NCBI RefSeq assembly: GCF_000176155.1
Contig: NZ_ACZO01000003.1
Span: forward strand, 1-64,000
Length of the DNA stretch: 64,000 nt
Direction of reading: 5' to 3'
Source: Vibrio metschnikovii CIP 69.14
Lineage (GTDB): Bacteria; Pseudomonadota; Gammaproteobacteria; Enterobacterales; Vibrionaceae
Both the position numbers and the translations under genes were made by a program. Each line of letters starts with the position of its first letter. Position 1 is the stretch's first letter. This document shows, piece by piece, positions 44,903 through 53,398 of the stretch. The notes under the pieces are model-generated. The model had not been told where the DNA came from. It worked only from the letters and a program-made list of their open reading frames with translations, and did no database searches.

Positions 44903-45086
44903 GGTCGCTTCCTTACGTTCTTGTTTAAGAAGTAAAGAATAGCGAGTGATTGATTTAAAAGAGAAAAAGGAAGGATTTCGGGCATTCCGATCGCGGTTTT
45001 CGCTATTCCGATCACCGATTTCGGAGTTAGGCTAAAAGTGATCGGATAATCGCGGAATCAGTGATCGGTTTAAACCGAAATATGCA

Positions 45087-45688
45087 CTCAAGTCGCTCAA
45101 AGACTTTAGGCTATAAGAGGTTGACTAAGAGCAACCCAATTTCATGTCAAATTGCACTGTATAAATCACGTCCTAAAGGCCGAAAAAATCAGCGCTCGAC
45201 ACGGACTAATTGTCATCATCCGTCACCTAAAATCTACTTCGCTTCGACAAAAGAACCATGGGTTTTAGCGACTAACTTGCCCGTTGAAATCCGAACACCC
45301 AAGCAACTCGTTAGGATCTACTCAAAGCGTATGCAGATAGAAGAAACCTTCCGAGATTTGAAAAGCCCAGCATACGGTCTAGGACTCCGCCATAGCCGAA
45401 CTAGCAACCCAGAGCGCTTTGATATCATGCTACTAATCGCCCTAATGCTTCAACTGACATTTTGGCTTGTTGGCGTACATGCACAGAAACAAGGTTGGGA
45501 TAAACACTTTCAAGCGAACACTGTCAGTAATCGAAATGTACTCTCAACAGTGCGCTTAGGTATGGAAGTTCTGCGGCATTCTGGCTACGCAATAACGAGG
45601 AAAGACTTGCTCGTAGCTGCAACCATACTTGCTCAAAATCTATTCAAGTACGGTTGCGCTTTGGGGAAATTATGAGGGGATCCCTCAG
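45087..45688 (+). mobile_element. IS10-like element, 3' fragment
   Basis: About 600 bases with the C-terminal ~195 codons of the IS10-like transposase (SSRSKTLGYKRLTKSNPISC to CALGKL, stop at 45675) and the outer end ATGAGGGGATCCCTCAG at 45688. It is nearly identical to the split copy at 33.9-37.5 kb. The left side is cut at the IS21 end; the right flank is an ISAs1 gene into which it inserted. Confidence 0.85.
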
Positions 45689-46062
45689 TGTTAAGCGCCA
45701 TGTTTCTTAATCCAGCCAAGTTTTCAGCTGCGTTTTCTCGGTAAATCTGACAAGCATCTTCCCGCATGCTCACATCTAAAGTCCAATGCATGGACTCAAT
45801 GCCCCAGTGGGCTCGAATAGCATTTCTAGCTTGCTCCGGAGTCAGCTCAACTGAACTGATGTAGTTTTTCAAACTCGCCCTGTTTAAGAAACTCCTCATG
45901 GTGACCAAGAACATATTCACGAATGTCGGTTAAGCCTTGGTCACCGGCTATCACGGCGCAGATTGAACCAAATAAAATATCAAAGAGAGGTAGTCAACTT
46001 TTGCGTTTTGCCGTTCGTCATGGATGATGCTGAAGTACTCTTTGATGGTAGTTTAATATTCA
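45689..46062 (-). pseudogene. ISAs1-family transposase relic
   Basis: From ATG at 46062: MNIKLPSKSTSASSMTNGKT, then (other frame) AVIAGDQGLTDIREYVLGHH-like codons, then after a large internal deletion SLKNYISSVELTPEQARNAI, RAHWGIESMHWTLDVSMRED and NLAGLRNMALN, where the IS10 fragment begins. First and last parts of the family are recognisable; the middle is missing. Confidence 0.75.
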
Positions 46063-46337
46063 TGGCAGCTCCTTTAAAAAGGAGCAAAAGATCACATCTT
46101 GCACGTTAGGTCAAATTTAACCTCGCATTGCGCAAAAAAAATTTCATGATCTTGCCCTGGGCTGTAGATCATCGAGTTGAAATAGATAGGGACAGTTGTC
46201 TTGTTTTCAGATATGTTCATTTTTTGACTTTTGATGGTTATTTTGAGTCTCAACATTGTATTGGAGACATTCTAAAATATCGCATAGACCATACTTTTGT
46301 TTTAGAATGACCTTTTATATGCAGTGAATTTACTAAA

Positions 46338-48089
46338 ATGTCTGATTTTATTTCTTCCTTTATAGCCTCGTACAGCGCGGCATTAATCTCCGATGCATTT
46401 ATTTATACTATAGTAATATTATTTATAGTTTCGTTGTACTTCGCTTTCAAAGGGAAGTTTCCTCGGCTTACTGCTAGTTCGACGAACATTCTCACCTCTT
46501 TGGGTATTTTAGGTACTTTTACAGGCATCGTCGTTGGCCTAATGGAGTTTGACCCTACAAATATTGATGGCAGTATAGAATCGTTATTGGCTGGTTTGAA
46601 AACTGCTTTTCTAACAAGTTTGGTTGGTATGGCTGCATCGATTATCTATAAAGCGGCCATCGGTGCTATTCCGCAAAAATCTGAAGAGACGGTTAAATCT
46701 ATAGGGCCAGACGAAATTTATTCTGTTATGTCAGCACAGCTGAAAGCATCTAATGAATTGTTATCTGCCATCAAAGGTGATGAAGATTCATCTCTGACTT
46801 CGCAAATTAAAAATTTACGTATAGACATCAATGATGGCAATAGGTCACTAGTTCTGCATATGGAAAAAGCCGCAGACAGCCGTGATCAATTCCAAATTAG
46901 ACTTTGGCAAAAAATGGATGAGTTCGGTGAACTCTTATCTAAATCTGCCACGGAACAAGTGATCAATGCTCTAAAGGAAGTCATTGTAGAATTTAATGAT
47001 AAGCTAACAGAACAATTTGGTGAGAACTTTAAACGTCTAGATGAATCAGTGAAGAAACTCGTCGACTGGCAAGAGAATTACAAAAATCAACTGGAAGATA
47101 TGAGTCTTAAATATCAACTAGGAGTTGAGGCAATAGCTTCAACAGAAAAATCAGTCGCGAGTATTAACCAACGCGCCGAAACAATTCCAGCGACTATGGA
47201 AAAGCTTCATCAAGTTATGACGCTAGGCCATGAACAAGTGACAGAGCTAGAACACAGACTTGAGGCATTTAAAGATTTAAGAGATAAGGCTGTAGAAGCC
47301 ATGCCGTTAATTAAAGAGCAGATGGATTCAACTATGACCGTTATTGGTGACTCTGTGAAAGCAGCCTCTATTCATTATGAATCTATGTTGGAAGAATCAC
47401 AGAAAGTTATTGATAATTTTAGTTCTACAGCGAATCAAAGTGTTGAACTAATGCGCACAAATCTTGAAAGTGGTGCAGAAACAGTATCTAAACAATTGAT
47501 TGAAAGTTCGCAGACTTTAGGTGGAAAACTTGTAGAAGCATCGTCTGATATTCAAGAGCAAGTAGGCACGGCCACAGGTGGCTTGAGTAATGTGACTAGT
47601 CATTTAACCGACACCACGGAACAGATTCGTCAACATCTAGAAGATTCAATCACGGAACTTAACAGTCAGCTTCGGGTACTAGTTGCTGATATTAAAGATG
47701 ATGCACGTGAAACAGGTAAAGTGCTGAAAGAGGCTAACCAAGATCTACTTAACAGTACAAAAGAGATTCAGTCAGAAACCACTTCGTCGATAGCTAAACT
47801 TCACGATCGTTTGGAAACAACACTGGAAGAAGTTTTCCAAGTTCAAGCACAAGCTGTACGTAGGACTTTCGATAGTTTAGAAGATCAAATTACCCAATCA
47901 GTCGGAAAAACTGGTAGTGCAGTTGAAAAACAGGTGGAAGTGCTCGATTTGCAAATGCAGCAGGAAATTAATCGCACTATGAATGAAATGGGTGAGGCGT
48001 TAGCGACGATAACTCAGCAGTTTACTCGTGACTATCAGATATTAACACGCGAAATGTCTAACGTTGTAAATACAAAAGTTGCTGTTTAA
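46338..48089 (+). CDS. zorA: Zorya anti-phage protein ZorA (MotA/TolQ/ExbB-like)
   Basis: 583 residues. Three TM segments: ~17-37 (AFIYTIVILFIVSLYFAF), ~50-70 (LTSLGILGTFTGIVVGLM, the MotA/ExbB-like proton-channel helix) and ~92-112 (AFLTSLVGMAASIIYKAA). A long coiled-coil tail of over 400 residues follows, as in ZorA, where it projects into the cytoplasm to signal phage infection to the effector. ZorB starts 2 bases after the stop. With zorE downstream this is a type II Zorya operon. Confidence 0.92.
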   Translation: MSDFISSFIASYSAALISDAFIYTIVILFIVSLYFAFKGKFPRLTASSTNILTSLGILGTFTGIVVGLMEFDPTNIDGSIESLLAGLKTAFLTSLVGMAASIIYKAAIGAIPQKSEETVKSIGPDEIYSVMSAQLKASNELLSAIKGDEDSSLTSQIKNLRIDINDGNRSLVLHMEKAADSRDQFQIRLWQKMDEFGELLSKSATEQVINALKEVIVEFNDKLTEQFGENFKRLDESVKKLVDWQENYKNQLEDMSLKYQLGVEAIASTEKSVASINQRAETIPATMEKLHQVMTLGHEQVTELEHRLEAFKDLRDKAVEAMPLIKEQMDSTMTVIGDSVKAASIHYESMLEESQKVIDNFSSTANQSVELMRTNLESGAETVSKQLIESSQTLGGKLVEASSDIQEQVGTATGGLSNVTSHLTDTTEQIRQHLEDSITELNSQLRVLVADIKDDARETGKVLKEANQDLLNSTKEIQSETTSSIAKLHDRLETTLEEVFQVQAQAVRRTFDSLEDQITQSVGKTGSAVEKQVEVLDLQMQQEINRTMNEMGEALATITQQFTRDYQILTREMSNVVNTKVAV

Positions 48090-48091
48090 TC

Positions 48092-48799
48092 ATGGATAAA
48101 TTATTCGGGAAAACAAAATTGACCAGTGACAGCGGTGAGCATTGGATGTCTGTATCAGATTTAATGGCTGGTCTGATGATGGTTTTTCTTTTTATATCCG
48201 TTGCTTTAATGCGTGATGCAATGCTTGAGCGTGACAAGATAAAAGATGTTGCTGAAACTTATCAGCAAACACAGCAAGCCATTTATTTATCTTTACTTGA
48301 AGCTTTTGCAAAGGATCTTGATAAGTGGGGGGCTGAAATAGATAGAGAAACGCTGAGTGTTAATTTTACGGCACCTGAAGTGCTATTTGGTAACGGTGAC
48401 GCAAATTTAACTGTACAATTTCAAATGATTCTAAGTGATTTTTTCCCTCGTTATCTCAATGTTTTGGATCAGTACAGGCCAATTATTCAAGAAATCAAAA
48501 TTGAAGGACATACTTCTAGCCGTTGGAACCAAGATTCTAGTGACTATGAGGCGTATTTTAATAATATGAATTTATCTCAAGCAAGGACTCGAACTGTGCT
48601 TGGTTATGTGATGAAGCTTGATTCAGTTGGTAGTGAACATTATGACTGGGTAAAAAATAATGTAGCAGCCGTTGGTTACTCTTCATCTAAAGCAGTGGTA
48701 AAAAACGGTATTGAAGATGAAAAGCGCTCTCGTCGAGTAGCATTTCGAGTCATTACGAACGCTGAACATCAGATATTGAAGATATTGGTGGCTGAATGA
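48092..48799 (+). CDS. zorB: Zorya anti-phage protein ZorB (MotB/OmpA-like)
   Basis: 235 residues. A single N-terminal TM helix with the proton-accepting Asp just before it (VSDLMAGLMMVFLFISVALM), a linker, then an OmpA-like peptidoglycan-binding domain (IKIEGHTSSRW, NLSQARTRTVLGYVM, EKRSRRVAFRVI). Two ZorB with five ZorA form the proton-driven inner-membrane motor. Overlaps zorE by ATGA. Confidence 0.92.
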   Translation: MDKLFGKTKLTSDSGEHWMSVSDLMAGLMMVFLFISVALMRDAMLERDKIKDVAETYQQTQQAIYLSLLEAFAKDLDKWGAEIDRETLSVNFTAPEVLFGNGDANLTVQFQMILSDFFPRYLNVLDQYRPIIQEIKIEGHTSSRWNQDSSDYEAYFNNMNLSQARTRTVLGYVMKLDSVGSEHYDWVKNNVAAVGYSSSKAVVKNGIEDEKRSRRVAFRVITNAEHQILKILVAE

Positions 48800-49881
48800 A
48801 ACTGACGCTGAATCTCCATTCTCTGATGCAGGCGATTGAAGTGATGAAGCCAGAAAAAAAAGGGAGGTTTACTCTTGAACTTCAAGAAAGCCACATTGAT
48901 AAAGTTTCTGCTGAGCTAGAAAAAGGTAAAGATGTAGAACTAAAGGATATAGAGGTTGAATCAGGTCTTTTAAGCTATAAAGGTCGTCATGTCACACTCT
49001 ACATAAAAGCAAACGGAACTAGTGCTCGTTTTCATGTTTCTGATTGTTCGACATTGCAAGGGATGAGAGCAAATGGAAGATTTGAGCGTTATGTCGTGAC
49101 AAACAACATTACTGGGGAGTTTTTGGTTGATACCTCCTTTGGCGAGACAAAGGCAAGATTGAAGGTGTGCCAAAATTGTTTGCGTAAGCTTAACTATAAA
49201 GGATGTAATACAACATCAAAAATTAGCACTGTAGTTCAATCCTTCGACATGGCGGAGTTTTTTTCAACTTATAGTTCTTTCTTTCCACATATGCCATCAC
49301 GACAAGCTGAAACGGCAAAGAGTGGTTATACCGCTGATTGGCCAAAAATATCTTCTCATTATCGGGCAGAGAAAAATTTTGACTGTGAAGAGTGTAAAGT
49401 CAATATGCGTTCAAACAGAGCGTTGCTCCATGTACACCATATCAATGGGGTCAAGTCTGACAATCGGGTGATTAACTTAAAATCATTGTGCATAGATTGT
49501 CATAGTAAGCAGCCAATGCATCAACATATGGTTTTGAGCCACAGAGAACGTCAGACGATCAGTGATCTACGTAAAGAGCAAGGTTTGTTAGAAAATAGAC
49601 TTGGTTGGCAGGAACTATTTGAACTTTCTGATCCGGGTGTCCATGGTGTATTACATGCCTGCCGTGAGGCGCATTTAAAGTTTCCAGAGATAAACTATTT
49701 TGTTGAGGATGATTTGGGCGGCTTAGCTGCTAGGCTTGAGCTTGCTTGGCCTAAAAATAAGTTTGGTATAGCGATATCAAACAATGATATTGCAGATGCA
49801 CGTAGTAATGGGTGGCAGGTTGTCGGTATTAGCGACTTTTTAGATAACTATAAATTTCAAGCAACTAATTTAAGGTACTGA
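48796..49881 (+). CDS. zorE: Zorya type II effector ZorE (HNH endonuclease)
   Basis: 361 residues. A zinc-knuckle-like CQNCLRKLNYKGC near 120-133 and a complete HNH domain at ~196-245: CEECKVN, then LLHVHHINGVKSDNRVINL and LCIDCHSKQPMHQH. The order zorA-zorB-HNH gene with 4-base overlap is the diagnostic type II layout. The C-terminal ~80 residues (GGLAARLELAWPKNKFGIAI) form an additional, nuclease-like or recognition segment. It would degrade invading DNA when ZorAB is triggered. Confidence 0.88.
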   Translation: MKLTLNLHSLMQAIEVMKPEKKGRFTLELQESHIDKVSAELEKGKDVELKDIEVESGLLSYKGRHVTLYIKANGTSARFHVSDCSTLQGMRANGRFERYVVTNNITGEFLVDTSFGETKARLKVCQNCLRKLNYKGCNTTSKISTVVQSFDMAEFFSTYSSFFPHMPSRQAETAKSGYTADWPKISSHYRAEKNFDCEECKVNMRSNRALLHVHHINGVKSDNRVINLKSLCIDCHSKQPMHQHMVLSHRERQTISDLRKEQGLLENRLGWQELFELSDPGVHGVLHACREAHLKFPEINYFVEDDLGGLAARLELAWPKNKFGIAISNNDIADARSNGWQVVGISDFLDNYKFQATNLRY

Positions 49882-50036
49882 GAATATGTTTTGAATCACT
49901 AGAGGCTGCGCTTTAATTGCACGCTCGCCCCGCTCTTAGGTTGCAGGCTCAACATAACTACACGTGATACCGTTGCTGTGGATCCCTCCGCTAGGCTCGC
50001 GATATCTTTCATCGCGGCCACGTTTTATCTCCAAGA

Positions 50037-50897
50037 TTAAATCATTAAATAACTTTTCAGCGCTTCAAAGTTTCCCAGCACAATCTGTTGCCCTTGCGGG
50101 TTAGATTTTTGTGTATAAACATCAATATGGTAAGTATCCAGTACATAGCGAATGAGAGACGCGTTGGTGTCGATACTGAGAGCGCCATTGCTCATGGCAT
50201 AATCTTTTTCGATCACCATTTTTTGTTTTTCATTGAACCGTTGGTCGGGCACAATATCAATTGTGACTTGGGTGTTCCAAAGTTCATCCTCTTGTTTGCC
50301 ATGAATGGCGTTATCGTTGATATCCGGTATGCCATGAATACGGCTTAAAACAAAGTCTCGATAATCACCAGCCTGCTCACAATAAGCACGTACATGCCAG
50401 CGCAGTGGAGTACAAACCAGAGTATGTGGGGAAATAATCCGCTCAGTTTGCTCACCATCTTTGAGCGATGTGTAGCAAATATCGACACGTTTTTTTTCTC
50501 GTATTGCTTGCACAAGAGTGCGTAAAATTTCTGGTGAAATATTACGGGTAACTGGACGTACCATCGCCGTGTTCTCAAAGCCCATATCCAGTTCAGTAAA
50601 CGTCACGGCCATATCTTCAGTACGAGAAAGAATATGTAGATACTCATCGGCATGTCCGCTGGTTAGCTTAGGAACAAAGCTATCACTTGGCTTGTAGCCT
50701 TTTAGCTTTTTGTCATAAATCAGGTTACCTGGTGCAATGTCTGATAGGTAAGTATTGATATCTTTCGATGCTTGTTGCCGACCAATGCCAAAACTTTGCA
50801 TTAAGTGGTTGGTATTTAATCTACCTTCCCATAAAGCAATAATCTCAATCATCCTGTATCGAAACAGCAGATCCCAACGTATCGGCCACGCACTCAT
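50037..50897 (-). CDS. WYL-domain regulator, divergent from the CoiA-like gene
   Basis: 286 residues. N-terminal wHTH (LNTNHLMQSFGIGRQQASKD) and the WYL ligand domain at ~135-210 (DICYTSLKDGEQTERIISPH, LRWHVRAYCE, YRDFVLSRIHG), then a C-terminal dimerisation part. This is the BrxR/CapW layout of repressors found next to anti-phage genes. It is transcribed away from the CoiA-like gene, sharing a 116-bp promoter region, so it probably controls that gene and itself. Confidence 0.85.
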   Translation of the reverse strand: MSAWPIRWDLLFRYRMIEIIALWEGRLNTNHLMQSFGIGRQQASKDINTYLSDIAPGNLIYDKKLKGYKPSDSFVPKLTSGHADEYLHILSRTEDMAVTFTELDMGFENTAMVRPVTRNISPEILRTLVQAIREKKRVDICYTSLKDGEQTERIISPHTLVCTPLRWHVRAYCEQAGDYRDFVLSRIHGIPDINDNAIHGKQEDELWNTQVTIDIVPDQRFNEKQKMVIEKDYAMSNGALSIDTNASLIRYVLDTYHIDVYTQKSNPQGQQIVLGNFEALKSYLMI

Positions 50898-50956
50898 TTT
50901 AATACTCCTGTCTAGTTATTCGATATGTTTATGTATTCAGTATTTACCTGTCGCTA

Positions 50957-50966
50957 ATGACGTCAT
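50957..50966. promoter_or_regulatory. Palindrome in the divergent WYL/CoiA-like promoter
   Basis: ATGACGTCAT, a perfect 10-bp palindrome in the middle of the 116-base divergent intergenic region. It is a candidate operator for the WYL repressor; short palindromes are frequent, so the support is positional only. Confidence 0.3.
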
Positions 50967-51013
50967 ACTATTTACTGGTCACAACAACGTCAATAGCTAT
51001 CTAGGAGAAGGCC

Positions 51014-52630
51014 ATGAGTGAAATTCATATCACGCGAGCGGTCTATAAAAACACGAAAGAACCTGTTTCGATTGAAGAAGTTAATAGTGGCCTTCAAGAA
51101 AACATTGTATGCGCATGTTGTGGAGCAAAATTGGTTGCGAACAAAGGCCAGAAGAAAGCCTGGCATTTTTCTCACTATTTTGATGAAGCATGTGTATTGG
51201 CTTATGAAACCCAGCTGCATCTTACCGCTAAGGAGTTCTTTGCGAGAACAGGAAAGATTCCTGTGCCTCTTGAGGCTGGTTGGATACATCCAGATTGTTG
51301 TACGGAGTTGAAAATATCCGATGTTCAAATCGAAGTCTACATGGATGGTAGACGCCCCGATCTTATTGTCGAAGTGGGTAGTGAGCTGTATTGGGTTGAA
51401 ATTGCTAATAAGCATAAGTGCGACTCTAAAAAAGTATGGGATTGTCGTAGTCACGATAGAAATGTGATTGAAATTGATGTTTCAGATTGTGGTCACTTAG
51501 ATCAATTTAATTCGTTGGATCATTGCTTGGTTCGGGTTCAGTCGCTGAACGTATGCAACGATTACCTAGATGAGATTGCCAGCAATACAGCGAGCAAGCA
51601 TGAAACTGTGAGAAAGCAGTTCGAAGCGTTAACACGATCTCAAAAACAGCTAGTAGAAAAAGAGTCTAAACAAGAAAAAGCAGAAAAAACACTCGAAGAA
51701 CGTATCGAAGCACAACAGAAAAAGCATGAAGAACGTCTAGAGAAAATGAAGCTTCGCGAAAGCGCACAAGATGAAATTCTTGCTGAACTTGAACGTGCGA
51801 TCGATGTACATAAAGAGTGTCTTAGTGAACTTGAAACGCGCAAAGCCAATCTTGAAAAAGAACTTAATGAAAGGAGCCAGTTAAAACTTACTGAGCTTGA
51901 AGAACGGAACAAAGTAACATTGCAACAACTGAAAGCCGAGTTTGAAGCACTGTGGCAGCAAGAATTGAACTCTAGGCGAGAACAATTCGAGCAGGAGCTG
52001 AGTGAAGAGTTTCAACGTAGGTTTCAGTCTGAAATAGACATAATGAACATCAGGAAATTTGAGCATAAACAGTTAGCTAACCAATTAAAGCTTTTGGCGC
52101 AAGATAAAGCTGTTTTAAAGGATGAGATTGATGCTTTGGTTATTAATCAGACTTTGATTAAAGAGCAGCAAGAGCGGGACATAAATGCACAGCTTAGATT
52201 ATTGATTGACCAAAAAAACACCTTGTCTGAACAGGTTATGGGATTGTCCATTAAGATTAAAGAAAAACTCTTTGAGTCAGACCTTGCTGATACCTACATA
52301 AATAATTTTGAAGAAGTAAAGGAGTTTTATTTGGCTCGAACAGATTATGGGAATGCATTGAGTCAACGAATGCAAGAGTTTAAAAATATCGATGCTCAAT
52401 GCCAAAACCTCCAGTCTGAATATGACCAAAAAATTGAACGTTTAGATGTAATTGTAAAATTAACTAATGATCTTACAGGCGCAATCAAGAGCAGCTTTAA
52501 TTTGCTACAGAGAAAAGAGCTTATACAGGAATTACCGGAAGTGTTAGTTGAACGCATAAGTAAAAACTCTCTTTTACTCCCAAGAAATGCTCAGGAAGAG
52601 ATTGATGATTTCGAACGGATGAAAGTTTAA
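51014..52630 (+). CDS. CoiA-like nuclease with long coiled coil, putative defence protein
   Basis: 538 residues. N-terminal Cys2-His zinc element (IVCACCGAKLVANKGQKKAW, then HFSH) as in CoiA-like proteins. The region 100-150 (MDGRRPDLIVEVGSELYWVE, then IANKHKCDSKK) looks like a PD-(D/E)xK-type nuclease core. From ~195 to ~490 a charged coiled coil rich in E, K, Q and L follows. AGGAG precedes the ATG. Location between Zorya and the GTPase/HerA operon, and control by a WYL regulator, suggest an anti-phage or DNA-processing effector. No known system name fits. Confidence 0.6.
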   Translation: MSEIHITRAVYKNTKEPVSIEEVNSGLQENIVCACCGAKLVANKGQKKAWHFSHYFDEACVLAYETQLHLTAKEFFARTGKIPVPLEAGWIHPDCCTELKISDVQIEVYMDGRRPDLIVEVGSELYWVEIANKHKCDSKKVWDCRSHDRNVIEIDVSDCGHLDQFNSLDHCLVRVQSLNVCNDYLDEIASNTASKHETVRKQFEALTRSQKQLVEKESKQEKAEKTLEERIEAQQKKHEERLEKMKLRESAQDEILAELERAIDVHKECLSELETRKANLEKELNERSQLKLTELEERNKVTLQQLKAEFEALWQQELNSRREQFEQELSEEFQRRFQSEIDIMNIRKFEHKQLANQLKLLAQDKAVLKDEIDALVINQTLIKEQQERDINAQLRLLIDQKNTLSEQVMGLSIKIKEKLFESDLADTYINNFEEVKEFYLARTDYGNALSQRMQEFKNIDAQCQNLQSEYDQKIERLDVIVKLTNDLTGAIKSSFNLLQRKELIQELPEVLVERISKNSLLLPRNAQEEIDDFERMKV

Positions 52631-52792
52631 ATACCTTGTTGTTTATCGGTTGAGGAAGTGCTGTTGATGGTTGTTCATTAATAAAGCGTTGGGTTGCATA
52701 ATGGAATACATAACATTGCCCGCTACCCAATTTCTCCATATTCTCTCACTATTAATTCTGATGAATAAAGCCAACATGAGATAACACTCTGA

Positions 52793-52969
52793 ATGGTAGA
52801 CCAAATTTCAACCTTGAAAGAGGTGGCTGTTTACCTAAAGCTGGCCAAAAAAAAAGCATATAGATTAGCAAGCGAAGGAAAGCTTCCTGGTTTCAAAGTC
52901 GGCGGTTCATGGCGCTTCAAACGTGAAGATCTTGAAGCGTGGCTAGAAGAGAAAAAAGGCACAGACTAG
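52793..52969 (+). CDS. Small excisionase-like HTH protein
   Basis: 58 residues. LKEVAVYLKLAKKKAYRLAS is a MerR/Xis-type helix-turn-helix, followed by KVGGSWRFKREDLEAWLEE, the beta-wing of the DNA-binding excisionase family. Such genes often sit in front of type I restriction operons or in integrated elements; an hsdM stub follows 82 bases later. It could regulate the downstream operon. Confidence 0.8.
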   Translation: MVDQISTLKEVAVYLKLAKKKAYRLASEGKLPGFKVGGSWRFKREDLEAWLEEKKGTD

Positions 52970-53051
52970 TAAGACTTTAAGAAATCAAAGTAATTTTACG
53001 TGCTGATGTAATGTGTTATTAGTACCGAAACAGCAAATAATAGAGCAAGCG

Positions 53052-53192
53052 ATGAATCAACAACAAATTAAGCAACTAGAAACAAAGTTATGGGTCAGTA
53101 CAAACTCACTGCGTGCTAACTCAAAACTTACCGCGGCAGAATACAAAGATCCGGTATTAGGCTTAACTTTATTGCGTTACGCACAGAATTAA
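53052..53192 (+). pseudogene. HsdM-like N6-methylase, N-terminal stub
   Basis: 46 codons: QLETKLWVSTNSLRANSKLT followed by AAEYKDPVLGLTLLRYA, the beginning of the HsdM N-terminal helical domain. The frame then ends and the rest of the gene is absent; 206 non-coding bases lead to the GTPase gene. A different lineage from the stub at 10.4 kb. It suggests the present operon replaced a restriction system at the same site. Confidence 0.75.
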
Positions 53193-53398
53193 TATGTATA
53201 AGCATGTATATTTTAGAGCATAAATAGTGAAGTACGTTATGTCTAAGGATATAACGGCCGCTTTGTGTGTACTAAGTATGATTGGAAAAGTTGGTACCTA
53301 GATAGCCATTGAGTGTGTGCTATTGAAATTATTATTTTTTAACTGATGATGTAATTCGTGACAAGAATACTTGAGCAGAAAATAACAAGGAACAATAC
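53193..53398 (+). promoter_or_regulatory. Leader region of the GTPase/HerA/toxin operon
   Basis: 206 AT-rich bases after the hsdM stub. AAGGAACAATAC just before the ATG supplies the ribosome binding site. The promoter is presumably here. No clear operator palindrome. Confidence 0.4.

Larger units (their letters stand above)
42556..45086 (-). mobile_element. IS21-family element, copy 1
   Basis: Ends TGCGTATTTCGG (42556) and CCGAAATATGCA (45086). Multiple internal CCGATC-containing terminal repeats lie at both ends, as usual for IS21. It carries istB and a frameshifted istA. Compared with copy 2, the right end lacks about 45 bases of terminal repeats (deletion between CCGAAAT copies). The flanks show no target duplication. 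The right flank is a truncated IS10. Confidence 0.88.

Noticed and set aside
45061..45086. Chimeric start MIGLNRNMH of the IS10 fragment as a real gene start
   Set aside because: These codons are IS21 terminal repeat sequence; the transposase fragment lacks two catalytic residues.
46128..46310. 60-codon ORF before zorA
   Set aside because: No ribosome binding site, no recognisable motif, lies between the ISAs1 relic and zorA; more likely the zorA promoter region.
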